From a bacterium (lineage in GTDB: Bacteria; Sysuimicrobiota; Sysuimicrobiia; Sysuimicrobiales; Segetimicrobiaceae): a stretch of DNA of 64,000 bases. Below the pieces are notes generated by a model. That model searched no databases, was not told the origin of the DNA, and saw only the letters and a list, made by a program, of their open reading frames with translations. The stretch is taken from the NCBI GenBank assembly GCA_035295165.1, contig DATGJN010000089.1, positions 20,357 to 84,356 of the forward strand, written 5' to 3'. This document shows positions 1 to 9,086 of this stretch, one piece after another; within the stretch, counting starts at the first letter, position 1, and every line of letters begins with the position of its first letter. A program made the position numbers and the translations under genes.

Positions 1-384
1 CGCCGCCAGGGGCGGGCCGTCATGGTGGCCGTGGTCATGTGGGGTGCGGCGATCGCGGCGTTCGGGTTCGCCCGCTCGCTGTGGGTGATGGCCGTCTTGC
101 TGGTTCTCGCCGGCGCAGCCGATTTCGTCAGCGCGGTGTTCCGCGATACGATCGCGCAGGCGGTGGTGCCGGACGCCATGCGCGGTCGTCTGTCCGGCAT
201 GGAAGAGGCCGTCGTCGCGTCCGGGCCGGAACTCGGCGACATCGAGGCGGGCGTCGTCGCGTCGCTCGTGAGCATCCCCTTCTCGATTGTCTCGGGCGGG
301 CTCGCCTGTATCGTCGGGGTCGCCGCTCTGGCGCTCGCCGTCCCGGAGTTTCACCGGTACGACACGCAACACCCGACGCCGTAG
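1..384 (+). CDS. MFS transporter, C-terminal fragment
   Basis: The reading frame is open from the first base of the window, so the N-terminal part lies outside. The visible ~127 residues contain hydrophobic segments separated by a short charged loop with the motif DAMRGRLSGMEE, which resembles the R-G-R-x-x-G cytoplasmic loop near the last helices of EntS/MFS-3 type major facilitator exporters. The final helices (roughly residues 80-115 of the fragment) are alanine, valine and leucine rich. The substrate cannot be inferred. It ends about 45 nt from the convergent lgt gene. MFS membership is fairly safe; the subfamily is inference. Confidence 0.75.
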   Translation, partial: RRQGRAVMVAVVMWGAAIAAFGFARSLWVMAVLLVLAGAADFVSAVFRDTIAQAVVPDAMRGRLSGMEEAVVASGPELGDIEAGVVASLVSIPFSIVSGGLACIVGVAALALAVPEFHRYDTQHPTP

Positions 385-430
385 TCCGGGCGAACTCGAC
401 CGCGGGTGTGGGATCGCCGAGCCGTGTGCG

Positions 431-1183
431 TCAGCGCGGCACCGTGGCGACCCGGCGGCGGCCGGTCCAGAGGAACCACGTGCCCCACGCGATCAGGACG
501 AGCGCGGCCATCTGTCCAAGCGTGAGCACGACCACCGTGCGGTCGTCGCTGCGCAGCAGATCCAGGAGGACCCGGAGCACCGACGAGGCGACGATCGCCG
601 ACCAGAACAGCGCGCCGTCGAACGCGCGGTGCCGCGCCCGCCCGAGGATCCAGGCGAGAATCGCCGCGGTGCCCGCCATCTCGTAGAGCGGCAGCGGGTG
701 GCGCGGCCCGCCCGGCACGCCGGGCACCGCGACGCCCCAGGGGAGCGAGGTCGGGTCGCCGAAGAGCTCGCCGTTCATGAAGTTGCCCCAGCGCACCAGG
801 ATGATCGCCACAAGGACCGCCGGCGCCATGGCGTCGAGGACGCGCCACATCGGGAGCCGATGCCGCCCGCACCACCACCAGAGAAACAGCAGCCCCGCCG
901 CGATCGAGCCGTGAGACGCCAAGCCGGCGTACGGCGGCAGGACGGCCGCGAGCGGGTCGTGCACGAACTCGCCGGGGTGGGAGAGGACGTACGCGAGGCG
1001 CGCGCCCACGAGCAGAGAGGCGAGAAACGGCACGGCGAGATGCTCGGTGATCAGCGTCCGGGAGACACCGAATCGTTCACCGAAATGCGCGGTAATCGGC
1101 ACCGACAGAAACAGGGCGAGGCCCATCATGACGCCGTACCATCGCAGGGTGAACACGCCGAAGTGGGCGAGGGTCGGATGCAT
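431..1183 (-). CDS. lgt: Prolipoprotein diacylglyceryl transferase
   Basis: Transfers diacylglyceryl from phosphatidylglycerol to the lipobox cysteine of prolipoproteins in the inner membrane. The 250-residue protein has several predicted membrane helices and the Lgt signature RWGNFMNGELFGDPT at residues 131-145, which includes the invariant Arg, Asn and Gly; a conserved His lies in GLASHGS (H91). Length is slightly under the usual 260-290. The start is the ATG at 1181-1183, very close to an extended -10 box (TGATATACT, minus strand) and without a Shine-Dalgarno sequence, so the mRNA may be leaderless. Likely clients in this window include the OmpH-like lipoproteins near 43-45 kb. Confidence 0.96.
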   Translation of the reverse strand: MHPTLAHFGVFTLRWYGVMMGLALFLSVPITAHFGERFGVSRTLITEHLAVPFLASLLVGARLAYVLSHPGEFVHDPLAAVLPPYAGLASHGSIAAGLLFLWWWCGRHRLPMWRVLDAMAPAVLVAIILVRWGNFMNGELFGDPTSLPWGVAVPGVPGGPRHPLPLYEMAGTAAILAWILGRARHRAFDGALFWSAIVASSVLRVLLDLLRSDDRTVVVLTLGQMAALVLIAWGTWFLWTGRRRVATVPR

Positions 1184-1191
1184 GCAGGCTC

Positions 1192-1200
1192 AGTATATCA
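1192..1200 (-). promoter_or_regulatory. Extended -10 promoter of lgt
   Basis: On the minus strand the sequence reads TGATATACT, an extended -10 (TGN followed by TATACT). No good -35 box is seen 17 nt upstream. Transcription would begin about 7 nt downstream, at or within 1-2 nt of the lgt ATG. Confidence 0.45.
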
Positions 1201-1255
1201 TCGAACGCGACGCCGGCACGCGCGTGTGGGACGGCGTCGAAGGGGGGCGCACGAC

Positions 1256-1774
1256 ATGGGCACGCGATCGGGACCGCCCGGGCGCCGTTTGAACGGCAGC
1301 GCCGACGCGCTGGCGCGGCGCGACCTCGCCAGGTTTCGCGATGACACCTTCGGGGAGCGGAACTGGGGGCACAAGGGATTGCGCGCCGCGCTGCGGGGGG
1401 TGTCGCTGGAGGAGGCCCTCTGGACACCCGGCCGCGGCGTCCACTCAGTATGGGAGCAGATCAACCACGTCGCGCACTGGAAGCGCTACGTCTTGGAGCG
1501 CCTGCACGGCCGCAGCCGACAGACGAATCAGGCGTGGCCGGCCGCGGGGCGGACGGCCGGCGATCTCCGCCGTGCGATCGTTGCGCTCGACCGGCTCCAC
1601 CGCGCCCTGCAGCACGCGATCCTCCGGCTGTCCCCCGGAGCGTTCGAGGCAGGCGCCGGGCCGCGGTACTCGACGACCCAGTTGCTGCTCGGCGAGGCGG
1701 CGCACGACGCGTATCATACCGGCCAGATCTTCCTCACGCGAAGACTCTACCGCCAGCGCCGTCGGGCCGTGTGA
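1256..1774 (+). CDS. DinB-like metal-binding protein
   Basis: A 172-residue protein with the histidine pattern of the DinB/YfiT four-helix fold: H71 in EQINHVAHWKRYV, and H150 and H154 in AAHDAYHTGQI. This His...His-x3-His triad usually binds Zn or Ni. Family members include thiol-dependent S-transferases, but most have no known substrate, and none can be assigned here. The frame is open further upstream, but the ATG at 1256 follows an AGGGGGG Shine-Dalgarno at good spacing and the upstream part is antisense to lgt. It is convergent with the next gene. Confidence 0.85.
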   Translation: MGTRSGPPGRRLNGSADALARRDLARFRDDTFGERNWGHKGLRAALRGVSLEEALWTPGRGVHSVWEQINHVAHWKRYVLERLHGRSRQTNQAWPAAGRTAGDLRRAIVALDRLHRALQHAILRLSPGAFEAGAGPRYSTTQLLLGEAAHDAYHTGQIFLTRRLYRQRRRAV

Positions 1775-1823
1775 AGCGCGCGCTGATCGCCTCGCCGCCG
1801 CGCGGCCGCACGCGACCGTCCGT

Positions 1824-2834
1824 TTACGACGCCACGCGTACCACCAATTTACCGAAGTTGCGACCCTGCAGCAGGCCGATGAACGCGTCGGGCGCGCGCT
1901 CCAACCCCTCGACGATGTCCTCTCGGTATTTCACGCGACCGTCGCGAACCCACGCCGAGACGTCGCGCAGGAAACCGCCGATCCGTTCGGCGTGGTCGGA
2001 CACGATGAACCCGCGCACGGTGAGACGCTTGCTGAGCACCGACGAGAAGTTGGGCCCGGGTTGCGGGACCGCGTCGTTGTATTGCGCGATGAGACCGCAC
2101 ACCGGCACGCGCGCAAAATCGTTGAGGAGCGGCCAGACCGCGCGCTGGACCGCGCCACCGACACTCTCGAAGTAGACGTCGACGCCGTCCGGGCAGGCCC
2201 GCGCGAGCGCCTCGCCGAGCTCCGGCGCACGGTGGTCGACGCACGCGTCGAGGCCGAGCACGTCGACGGCGTAGCGGCACTTCTCGTCGCCGCCGGCGAC
2301 TCCGACGACGCGACATTCCTTGATCTTTGCGATCTGGCCGACCACGGACCCGACCGCTCCTGACGCGGCCGACACGACCACGGTCTCCCCCGCACGCGGC
2401 CGGCCGATGTCGAGGAGGCCGACGTACCCCGTCATCCCCGGCATGCCGAGCACGCCAACCGCGGTGGAGATCGGGGCGAGCGTTGGATCCAGTTTGCGGA
2501 GCCCCCGGCCGGGCAGGACCGCGTAGTCCTGCCAGCCTCCCGAACCGACGACAATGTCGCCGACGGCAAAGCCAGGATCGCGCGTGGCGACGACCCGTGC
2601 GACGGTGCCGCCGACCATGACCCCACCGATCGGCACCGGCCGGGCGTAGGACTTCTTGTCGCTCATCCGGCCCCGCATGTAGGGATCGAGGGAGAGCCAC
2701 AGGGTACGGGTCAACACCTCGCCGTCATCCGGCTCCGCGATCGGACCTTCCTCCATCGCAAAGTTCGCCGGTGTCGGCGGTCCGTCCGGTCGACTCTTGA
2801 GCACGATCCGTCGGTTGACGGATGACCCTGGCAT
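1824..2834 (-). CDS. NADP-dependent medium-chain oxidoreductase (CurA/PTGR type)
   Basis: A 336-residue zinc-independent medium-chain dehydrogenase/reductase. Early residues NRRIVLKSRPDG are typical of the prostaglandin reductase / CurA / 'NADP-dependent oxidoreductase' branch, followed by LDPYMRGRMSD and the nucleotide-binding motif AASGAVGSVVGQIAK. Such enzymes reduce the C=C bond of alpha,beta-unsaturated carbonyl compounds using NADPH; the physiological substrate is unknown. The frame extends 75 codons further upstream, but the ATG at 2832-2834 is preceded by a GGAGGGGA Shine-Dalgarno and begins where the family begins. It is transcribed away from the riboswitch locus. Confidence 0.9.
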   Translation of the reverse strand: MPGSSVNRRIVLKSRPDGPPTPANFAMEEGPIAEPDDGEVLTRTLWLSLDPYMRGRMSDKKSYARPVPIGGVMVGGTVARVVATRDPGFAVGDIVVGSGGWQDYAVLPGRGLRKLDPTLAPISTAVGVLGMPGMTGYVGLLDIGRPRAGETVVVSAASGAVGSVVGQIAKIKECRVVGVAGGDEKCRYAVDVLGLDACVDHRAPELGEALARACPDGVDVYFESVGGAVQRAVWPLLNDFARVPVCGLIAQYNDAVPQPGPNFSSVLSKRLTVRGFIVSDHAERIGGFLRDVSAWVRDGRVKYREDIVEGLERAPDAFIGLLQGRNFGKLVVRVAS

Positions 2835-3000
2835 GGTTCCCCTCCGCGGTGACGTCCTGCTGCGTCCGGGCGCACACCGGTGACGTACGCATTGCACGGT
2901 CACCGTCCGCCTTCCTTCGCGTACACCGGATGACGGTTTCCCGCGCGATCTGCACGGCGGGATCGCCGCACGAAGACATCGGATTTTTCGCGTCTCTTTC

Positions 3001-3029
3001 TTGACATGCTTGTGGGCGCGTGCTAACGT
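3001..3029 (+). promoter_or_regulatory. Sigma70-type promoter of the SAM riboswitch operon
   Basis: TTGACA at 3001-3006, a 17-nt spacer, then TAACGT at 3024-3029. The -35 is perfect; the -10 matches 4 of 6. The start site would be near 3036, just before the aptamer. Confidence 0.65.
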
Positions 3030-3051
3030 AGGCTCAAACTTCATAGCAACC

Positions 3052-3158
3052 CTTATCAAGAGTGGTCGAGGGACGGGCCCGATGACACCCGGCAGCCTAC
3101 CAGGTACCCGCCTGGTGTGGTGCTAACTCCCGCGGAAGATCCAATTCCGGTAGATAAG
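3052..3158 (+). ncRNA. SAM-I (S-box) riboswitch
   Basis: A class I S-adenosylmethionine aptamer. Helix P1 is formed by CTTATC (3052-3057) and GATAAG (3153-3158). The conserved core AAGAGTGG...GAGGGACGGGCCC, then GATGACACCCGGCAGCC, and later GGTGCTAACTCC, match the S-box pattern nearly base for base. A rho-independent terminator follows at once, so high SAM should stop transcription of the threonine-synthase-like and sulfur-carrier genes downstream. S-box control normally marks methionine, cysteine or SAM metabolism, not threonine synthesis. Confidence 0.95.
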
Positions 3159-3168
3159 AGGGAGTGAT

Positions 3169-3195
3169 CCCCCTCGGAGTTGGAGGGGGCTTTTT
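3169..3195 (+). terminator. Riboswitch expression-platform terminator
   Basis: CCCCCTC (3169-3175) pairs with GAGGGGG (3183-3189) and is followed by CTTTTT. The GAGGGAG segment just 3' of P1 (about 3158-3164) can alternatively pair with the left arm, giving the expected antiterminator. Confidence 0.85.
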
Positions 3196-3294
3196 GTTGT
3201 GCGCGTGCGGTGATTCTGGGCCTCCGGCCGTCGCCTGTTTCCGTCGAGGGAACAGCCAACCTGCGATCGGGTGGAGTGAAAGGGGAGGGGAGAG

Positions 3295-4527
3295 ATGGGA
3301 GTTGTCGGGCTCGCGTGCCGGGAGTGCGGGAGGCGCTATCCGGTTGAGCCGATCTTTGTTTGCGAGCACTGTTTCGGCCCGCTGGAAGCGCAATACGACA
3401 ATGGAGACCTGAGCGGTCCCGCTCTTCGCGACAGTATCGAACGCGGTCCGGCATCGATCTGGCGTTACGAGGCACTGCTGCCCGCGACGCGCGTCCCGGA
3501 ATGGGACCTCGCGCCGGGCTTCACCCCGCTGGTGCGCGCGGAGCGCCTCGGCCGCGCGATCGGGTTGAACGATCTCTACATCAAGAACGACACGCGAAAC
3601 CCCACCTGGTCGTTCAAGGACCGCGTCGTTGCCGTCGCCCTCGCGGCGTCTCAGCGGTTCGGGTTCGACGTGCTCTCCTGCGCCTCGACCGGCAACCTCG
3701 CGAACGCAGTCGCTGCGCACGCGGCGAAGGCGGGCATGCGCGCCGTTGTGTTCATTCCGAAAGGCATCGAGCGCGCCAAGGTGGTGACGACCTCGGTCTA
3801 TCGCCCGATGGTCGTCGAGGTGGAGGGTACCTACGACGACGTAAACCGCCTGTGCCTCGAGATCGGGGAAGAACACCGCTGGGCGATCGCCAACGTGAAC
3901 CTTCGTCCCTACTACTCGGAGGGCGCGAAGACACTCGCGTTCGAGGTCGCCGAGCAACTCGGCTGGAAGGCACCGGACCGGGTGATCGTGCCGATCGGCT
4001 CAGGGAACATGTTCATGAAGATCCACAAGGGGTTTGAGGAATTTCAGCGGCTCGGCGTCATCCCGGCGCACACCGTCCGCATGACGGCGGCGCAGGCGGA
4101 GGGGTGCGGGCCGGTGGCGACCGCCTATCGCAACGGCGCCGAGGCGGTGATCCCGGTCCGGCCGCACACGATCGCGCACTCGCTTGCGATCGGCAGCCCC
4201 GCCGACGGCGGGTACGTGTTGGACGTGATCCGGCGCACCGGCGGCGCGGCGGAGGCGGTGACCGACGCGGAGGTCGTAGACGCGATCCGGCTCCTCGCGG
4301 AGACCGAAGGGCTGTTTACGGAACCGGCGGGCGGCGTCACCGTCGGCGTCCTGCGAAAGCTGGCGCAGGCCGGGGTGATCGGCCCCGATGAAGTCACCGT
4401 GGCGTATATCACCGGGATTGGCCTGAAGGCGATCGAGGCAGTAGAGCAGGTCGTGGCGGCGTCGATCACGATCAAACCGACGCTGCGGTCGTTCGAGGAG
4501 CACGTGCTCGCACCGGCGGGTGCCTAG
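3295..4527 (+). CDS. thrC: Threonine synthase-fold PLP enzyme under SAM control
   Basis: A 410-residue fold-type II PLP enzyme of the threonine synthase family (O-phosphohomoserine to threonine). Visible are an N-terminal zinc ribbon (C8, C11, C23, C26), the PLP lysine in PTWSFKDR (K108), the substrate/phosphate loop ASTGNLANA, and the cofactor phosphate region PIGSGNMFMK. The start ATG at 3295 follows AGGGGAGGGG. The SAM-I riboswitch upstream and a CysO-like sulfur carrier 31 nt downstream are odd for a pure threonine enzyme. By analogy with CysM/CysO, it may use O-phosphohomoserine and a protein thiocarboxylate to make homocysteine. Family assignment is firm; the alternative reaction is inference. 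Confidence 0.9.
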   Translation: MGVVGLACRECGRRYPVEPIFVCEHCFGPLEAQYDNGDLSGPALRDSIERGPASIWRYEALLPATRVPEWDLAPGFTPLVRAERLGRAIGLNDLYIKNDTRNPTWSFKDRVVAVALAASQRFGFDVLSCASTGNLANAVAAHAAKAGMRAVVFIPKGIERAKVVTTSVYRPMVVEVEGTYDDVNRLCLEIGEEHRWAIANVNLRPYYSEGAKTLAFEVAEQLGWKAPDRVIVPIGSGNMFMKIHKGFEEFQRLGVIPAHTVRMTAAQAEGCGPVATAYRNGAEAVIPVRPHTIAHSLAIGSPADGGYVLDVIRRTGGAAEAVTDAEVVDAIRLLAETEGLFTEPAGGVTVGVLRKLAQAGVIGPDEVTVAYITGIGLKAIEAVEQVVAASITIKPTLRSFEEHVLAPAGA

Positions 4528-4558
4528 CCGAACGCGAGCTCTCAGTGGAGGTGAGGAG

Positions 4559-4840
4559 ATGGCGGCACACGTACGGATCCCGACCCCGCTGCGCCGGCTG
4601 ACGAAGGGCGAGCGCGTCATCGAGGTGAGCGGCGGGGACCTGGGGCAGGTGATCGACGAGCTCGAGCAACGGTACCCCGGTATCCGAGAGAAGTTGGTGG
4701 ACGAGCGGGGCGACGTGCTCCGATTCGTGAATATCTTCGTGAATGAACAGGACATCCGGTTTCTTGCCGGCCTGAAGACGCCGCTCGGCGCCGGTGCGGA
4801 GGTGTCGATCGTCCCGGCGATGGCGGGTGGGGCCGGCTAG
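4559..4840 (+). CDS. ThiS/MoaD/CysO-like sulfur carrier protein
   Basis: A 93-residue beta-grasp protein that strongly resembles Mycobacterium CysO: HVRIPTPLRRLTKGE at the start, LRFVNIFVNEQDIRF in the middle and VSIVPAMAGGAG at the end. Such carriers are adenylated and thiocarboxylated on a C-terminal Gly-Gly and pass sulfide to a PLP synthase. Here Gly90-Gly91 is followed by Ala-Gly, so a JAMM/Mec-type peptidase would have to expose the Gly-Gly; none is encoded in this window. The start ATG at 4559 has an excellent GGAGGTGAGG Shine-Dalgarno; a longer reading from 4520 overlaps the preceding stop. Probably co-transcribed with the thrC-like gene. Confidence 0.9.
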   Translation: MAAHVRIPTPLRRLTKGERVIEVSGGDLGQVIDELEQRYPGIREKLVDERGDVLRFVNIFVNEQDIRFLAGLKTPLGAGAEVSIVPAMAGGAG

Positions 4841-4878
4841 GCACAGCCGTCGTCACGCGTGTTCTCCGATCGATCCAG

Positions 4879-4905
4879 GCGGCGGCGCCCCCGGGGCGCC
4901 GCCGC
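4879..4905. repeat. Perfect GC-rich inverted repeat after the sulfur carrier gene
   Basis: A 13-bp stem, GCGGCGGCGCCCC (4879-4891) against GGGGCGCCGCCGC (4893-4905), with almost no loop and no T-tract. It may stabilise the 3' end of the transcript or contribute to termination; function is uncertain. Confidence 0.5.
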
Positions 4906-5039
4906 CGCGTCGCGTGAGCGCGCACGACGTTGGGACACGACGCGGCACGTCGCCCGCCTCGCGCGGGCCGCTAGGGAGGGGTGTGGTCCGCGCCGAATGC
5001 CCTGACGGTGATGCACGTGGCGAGGCCCTTCGTGCGTAG

Positions 5040-7120
<2,081 letters not shown>

Positions 7121-7121
<1 letters not shown>

Positions 7122-7702
7122 TGGCGGGACGACGCGGGCGCGGGGCCAGACGGCGGGCCGCGAATCGGGGTCCCCTGTGGTGGGTCCTCGCGTTGGCGGT
7201 GCTCGCGGTCGCCGTTGTGATCGGCGCTCGGGTCCTGCATGTGGCCGGGCCGCGTCCGGCGTCGCGGGCGGGAATGGTGCTGTTCTTCGTCCGCTACTCA
7301 AACGGCGGCCGGACGGGCGTGTTGGTCGAGGTGCCGCGCCCCGCCGTCTCGGGCGCGGCCAACGCCCGCGCGGAGACGGCGCTCCGCCGACTGCTGGCCG
7401 GGCCGTCCGCCGCGGAGCGGGCGAAGGGGATCGTCAGCGAGATCCCGACCGGGACGGGTCTTCGGAGCGTGGCCCTGAACGGCGACGTGGCGACCGTAGA
7501 TCTGACGGCCGCGTTCTCCGCTGGCGGCGGCAGCACGAGCATGTTGGCGCGCGTGTGGCAAGTCGTGTACACGGCGACGCAAGTCCCTGAGGTCCATGCG
7601 GTTCAGATACTGATCGGCGGACGTCACGTGCGGGCGCTCGGCGGCGAAGGGGTGATGATCGACCAGCCGATCGAGCGGCCCGCGGCGATGCCGGCGTTTT
7701 AG
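7121..7702 (+). CDS. Membrane-anchored GerMN-domain protein
   Basis: A 193-residue protein with a basic N-terminus, one membrane helix (~residues 22-42, WWVLALAVLAVAVVIGARVL) and an extracytoplasmic domain containing ETALRRLLAGPSAAERAKG, then VNGDVATVDL-type strands and a terminal IGG segment. This is the pattern of the GerMN/sporulation-and-spore-germination domain, also found in LpqB and in many non-sporulating bacteria. The ATG overlaps the ligA stop by one base (TGATG). Function unknown; an envelope role is inferred from topology. Confidence 0.8.
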
Positions 7703-7809
7703 GCGCGACGTTCGCCGGAGCCGTCCTGACCGGACGCTTCGCGGCGTTTCGTCCTTGTGACATGCCGGCTGGGCAGGGACGCCTTTGCCGCTGGGAGAAT
7801 AGCCGGGCG

Positions 7810-9078
7810 ATGCCCAAGGAAGTCTTCGCGGAAGACATCGAGCGCCTGATCGGCGCCCTCGACGGCGTAACCGCCGCCCGCGTGTTCACGACGCACGGCG
7901 GAGAAATCGCGCAGGTGTACGTCACGGTGGATCCCGCCGCGGACGTGCGCGCCGTGCGGCGCGGCGTCGGCACCGCGCTCGTGTCCTCGTACGGCATACC
8001 GATCGAGCCCTGGCGCATTCAGATCGCGCAGCCGCGCACGGGGCCGGATGCGCGTTCCCCGTTTCGCGTGCTGCGGGTCGAGGAGGCCGTCGGGGCGGCC
8101 GAGATGACGGCGGTGGTTCAACTCGCGTGGACGCGCGGCGGTGGGGAGCGCGTCGTGTCGGGTCGGGCCCGGGGCCCGGTCGGCTCTGCGCACCGCCTCC
8201 GCACGCTCGCCGCGGCCACGGTCGACGGGGCGCGCGAGTCGTTGGATCCGTCGTACCGGAAGATCGCCGCCGAGGAGGCCTCGCTGGTGACGTTCTCCGG
8301 CCGGCCGACGGTATTGGTCGGCGTCTCGGTGACCACGGCGCGTGGCGACGTGCGCGCCTGTGGGATCGCGCAGGAAGACGCATCGTCGGACGCCGCGGTT
8401 GCTGCGACCCTGGACGCCGTGGCGAAGTTGTCGGCGCAAGTCGCGATCGTCGCGGCGTTGCCGGATAACCGCCGGGCCAGGCTCGAGGCGATGCGCCGCT
8501 ATGTGAAATCCGCCGAGCGCGCGCCGTCATCGGGCGATAGCGAAGGGGATCCCGGCTCGGCGAGGGAATCTCCGCGGGACGCCGTGCCGCAGGCCGGTCG
8601 GGGGACGCCTGCGGGAGCCGGGGAGTCCGGCGCGGGCCGTGGCCCCGGGGCGTTCCACGGGGCGCCGGAGTGCATGTACATGCGCCGGGCGCCCGCGTTT
8701 GCCGGGCGCGCGACCGGGGCGCACGCGGCCGAGTTGCCGAACGGCGAGGATCCGGACGGGCCGCCGGTGTTGCCGCAGATCCGGTCCGTGCAGAAGGGAG
8801 TGACGGCGATGCCCGTGCGTCAGGACCTCCCGCACGCGGGGGCCGTTCCATCCGGCCCCGGTCGTGTCTCGATCGAGGAGGTGTGGTATCAGTCGCTGAT
8901 CGCCAACCGCACGCCGGTGCACGTCCGCTGCCGCGACGGCTACGAACTGCACCCCGCGGTGCTGCGGGATGTGGACACCGAAAGTGTCCTCCTTGAGGTG
9001 AACGGGGCGACCGAATTGGTGTACAAGCACGCCATCCTCTCGATCCGTCCCTTGACGGATCCCCGGGCGGAGGCGTAA
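7810..9078 (+). CDS. Conserved hypothetical protein with a C-terminal Hfq-like domain
   Basis: A 422-residue reading with three parts. Residues ~5-80 form an alpha/beta domain ([18 protein letters not shown]...[13 protein letters not shown]). Residues ~95-220 form a second domain ([15 protein letters not shown]...TVLVGVSV). A low-complexity Gly/Pro/Arg-rich linker runs over ~240-330, then an Sm/Hfq domain occupies the last ~70 residues ([15 protein letters not shown]...[12 protein letters not shown]). I do not recognise the first two domains. There is no stop codon between linker and Hfq part, so ribosomes starting at 7810 must read into Hfq unless the assembly has a frameshift. ATG at 7810 has GGGAG upstream. 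A separate hfq could start inside at 8809. Confidence 0.6.
   Translation: MPKEVFAEDIERLIGALDGVTAARVFTTHGGEIAQVYVTVDPAADVRAVRRGVGTALVSSYGIPIEPWRIQIAQPRTGPDARSPFRVLRVEEAVGAAEMTAVVQLAWTRGGGERVVSGRARGPVGSAHRLRTLAAATVDGARESLDPSYRKIAAEEASLVTFSGRPTVLVGVSVTTARGDVRACGIAQEDASSDAAVAATLDAVAKLSAQVAIVAALPDNRRARLEAMRRYVKSAERAPSSGDSEGDPGSARESPRDAVPQAGRGTPAGAGESGAGRGPGAFHGAPECMYMRRAPAFAGRATGAHAAELPNGEDPDGPPVLPQIRSVQKGVTAMPVRQDLPHAGAVPSGPGRVSIEEVWYQSLIANRTPVHVRCRDGYELHPAVLRDVDTESVLLEVNGATELVYKHAILSIRPLTDPRAEA
8809..9078 (+). CDS. hfq: Hfq RNA chaperone (internal start candidate)
   Basis: An ATG at 8809 with an AGGGAG Shine-Dalgarno 8 nt upstream gives an 89-residue Hfq of usual size. Sm1-like strands ([18 protein letters not shown]) and the Sm2 signature VYKHAILSI match Hfq, with the K-H pair of the proximal RNA site at residues 73-74. 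The usual NG-x-K-L-x-G motif of Sm1 is changed to DGYELHP, and the proximal Gln appears replaced. Hfq rings bind small RNAs and A- or U-rich RNA. This may be the main product, with the upstream reading as a fusion or a separate overlapping gene; protein evidence would decide. It is followed 8 nt later by the carboxyltransferase gene. Confidence 0.7.
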   Translation: MPVRQDLPHAGAVPSGPGRVSIEEVWYQSLIANRTPVHVRCRDGYELHPAVLRDVDTESVLLEVNGATELVYKHAILSIRPLTDPRAEA

Positions 9079-9086
9079 CCTCGCCG

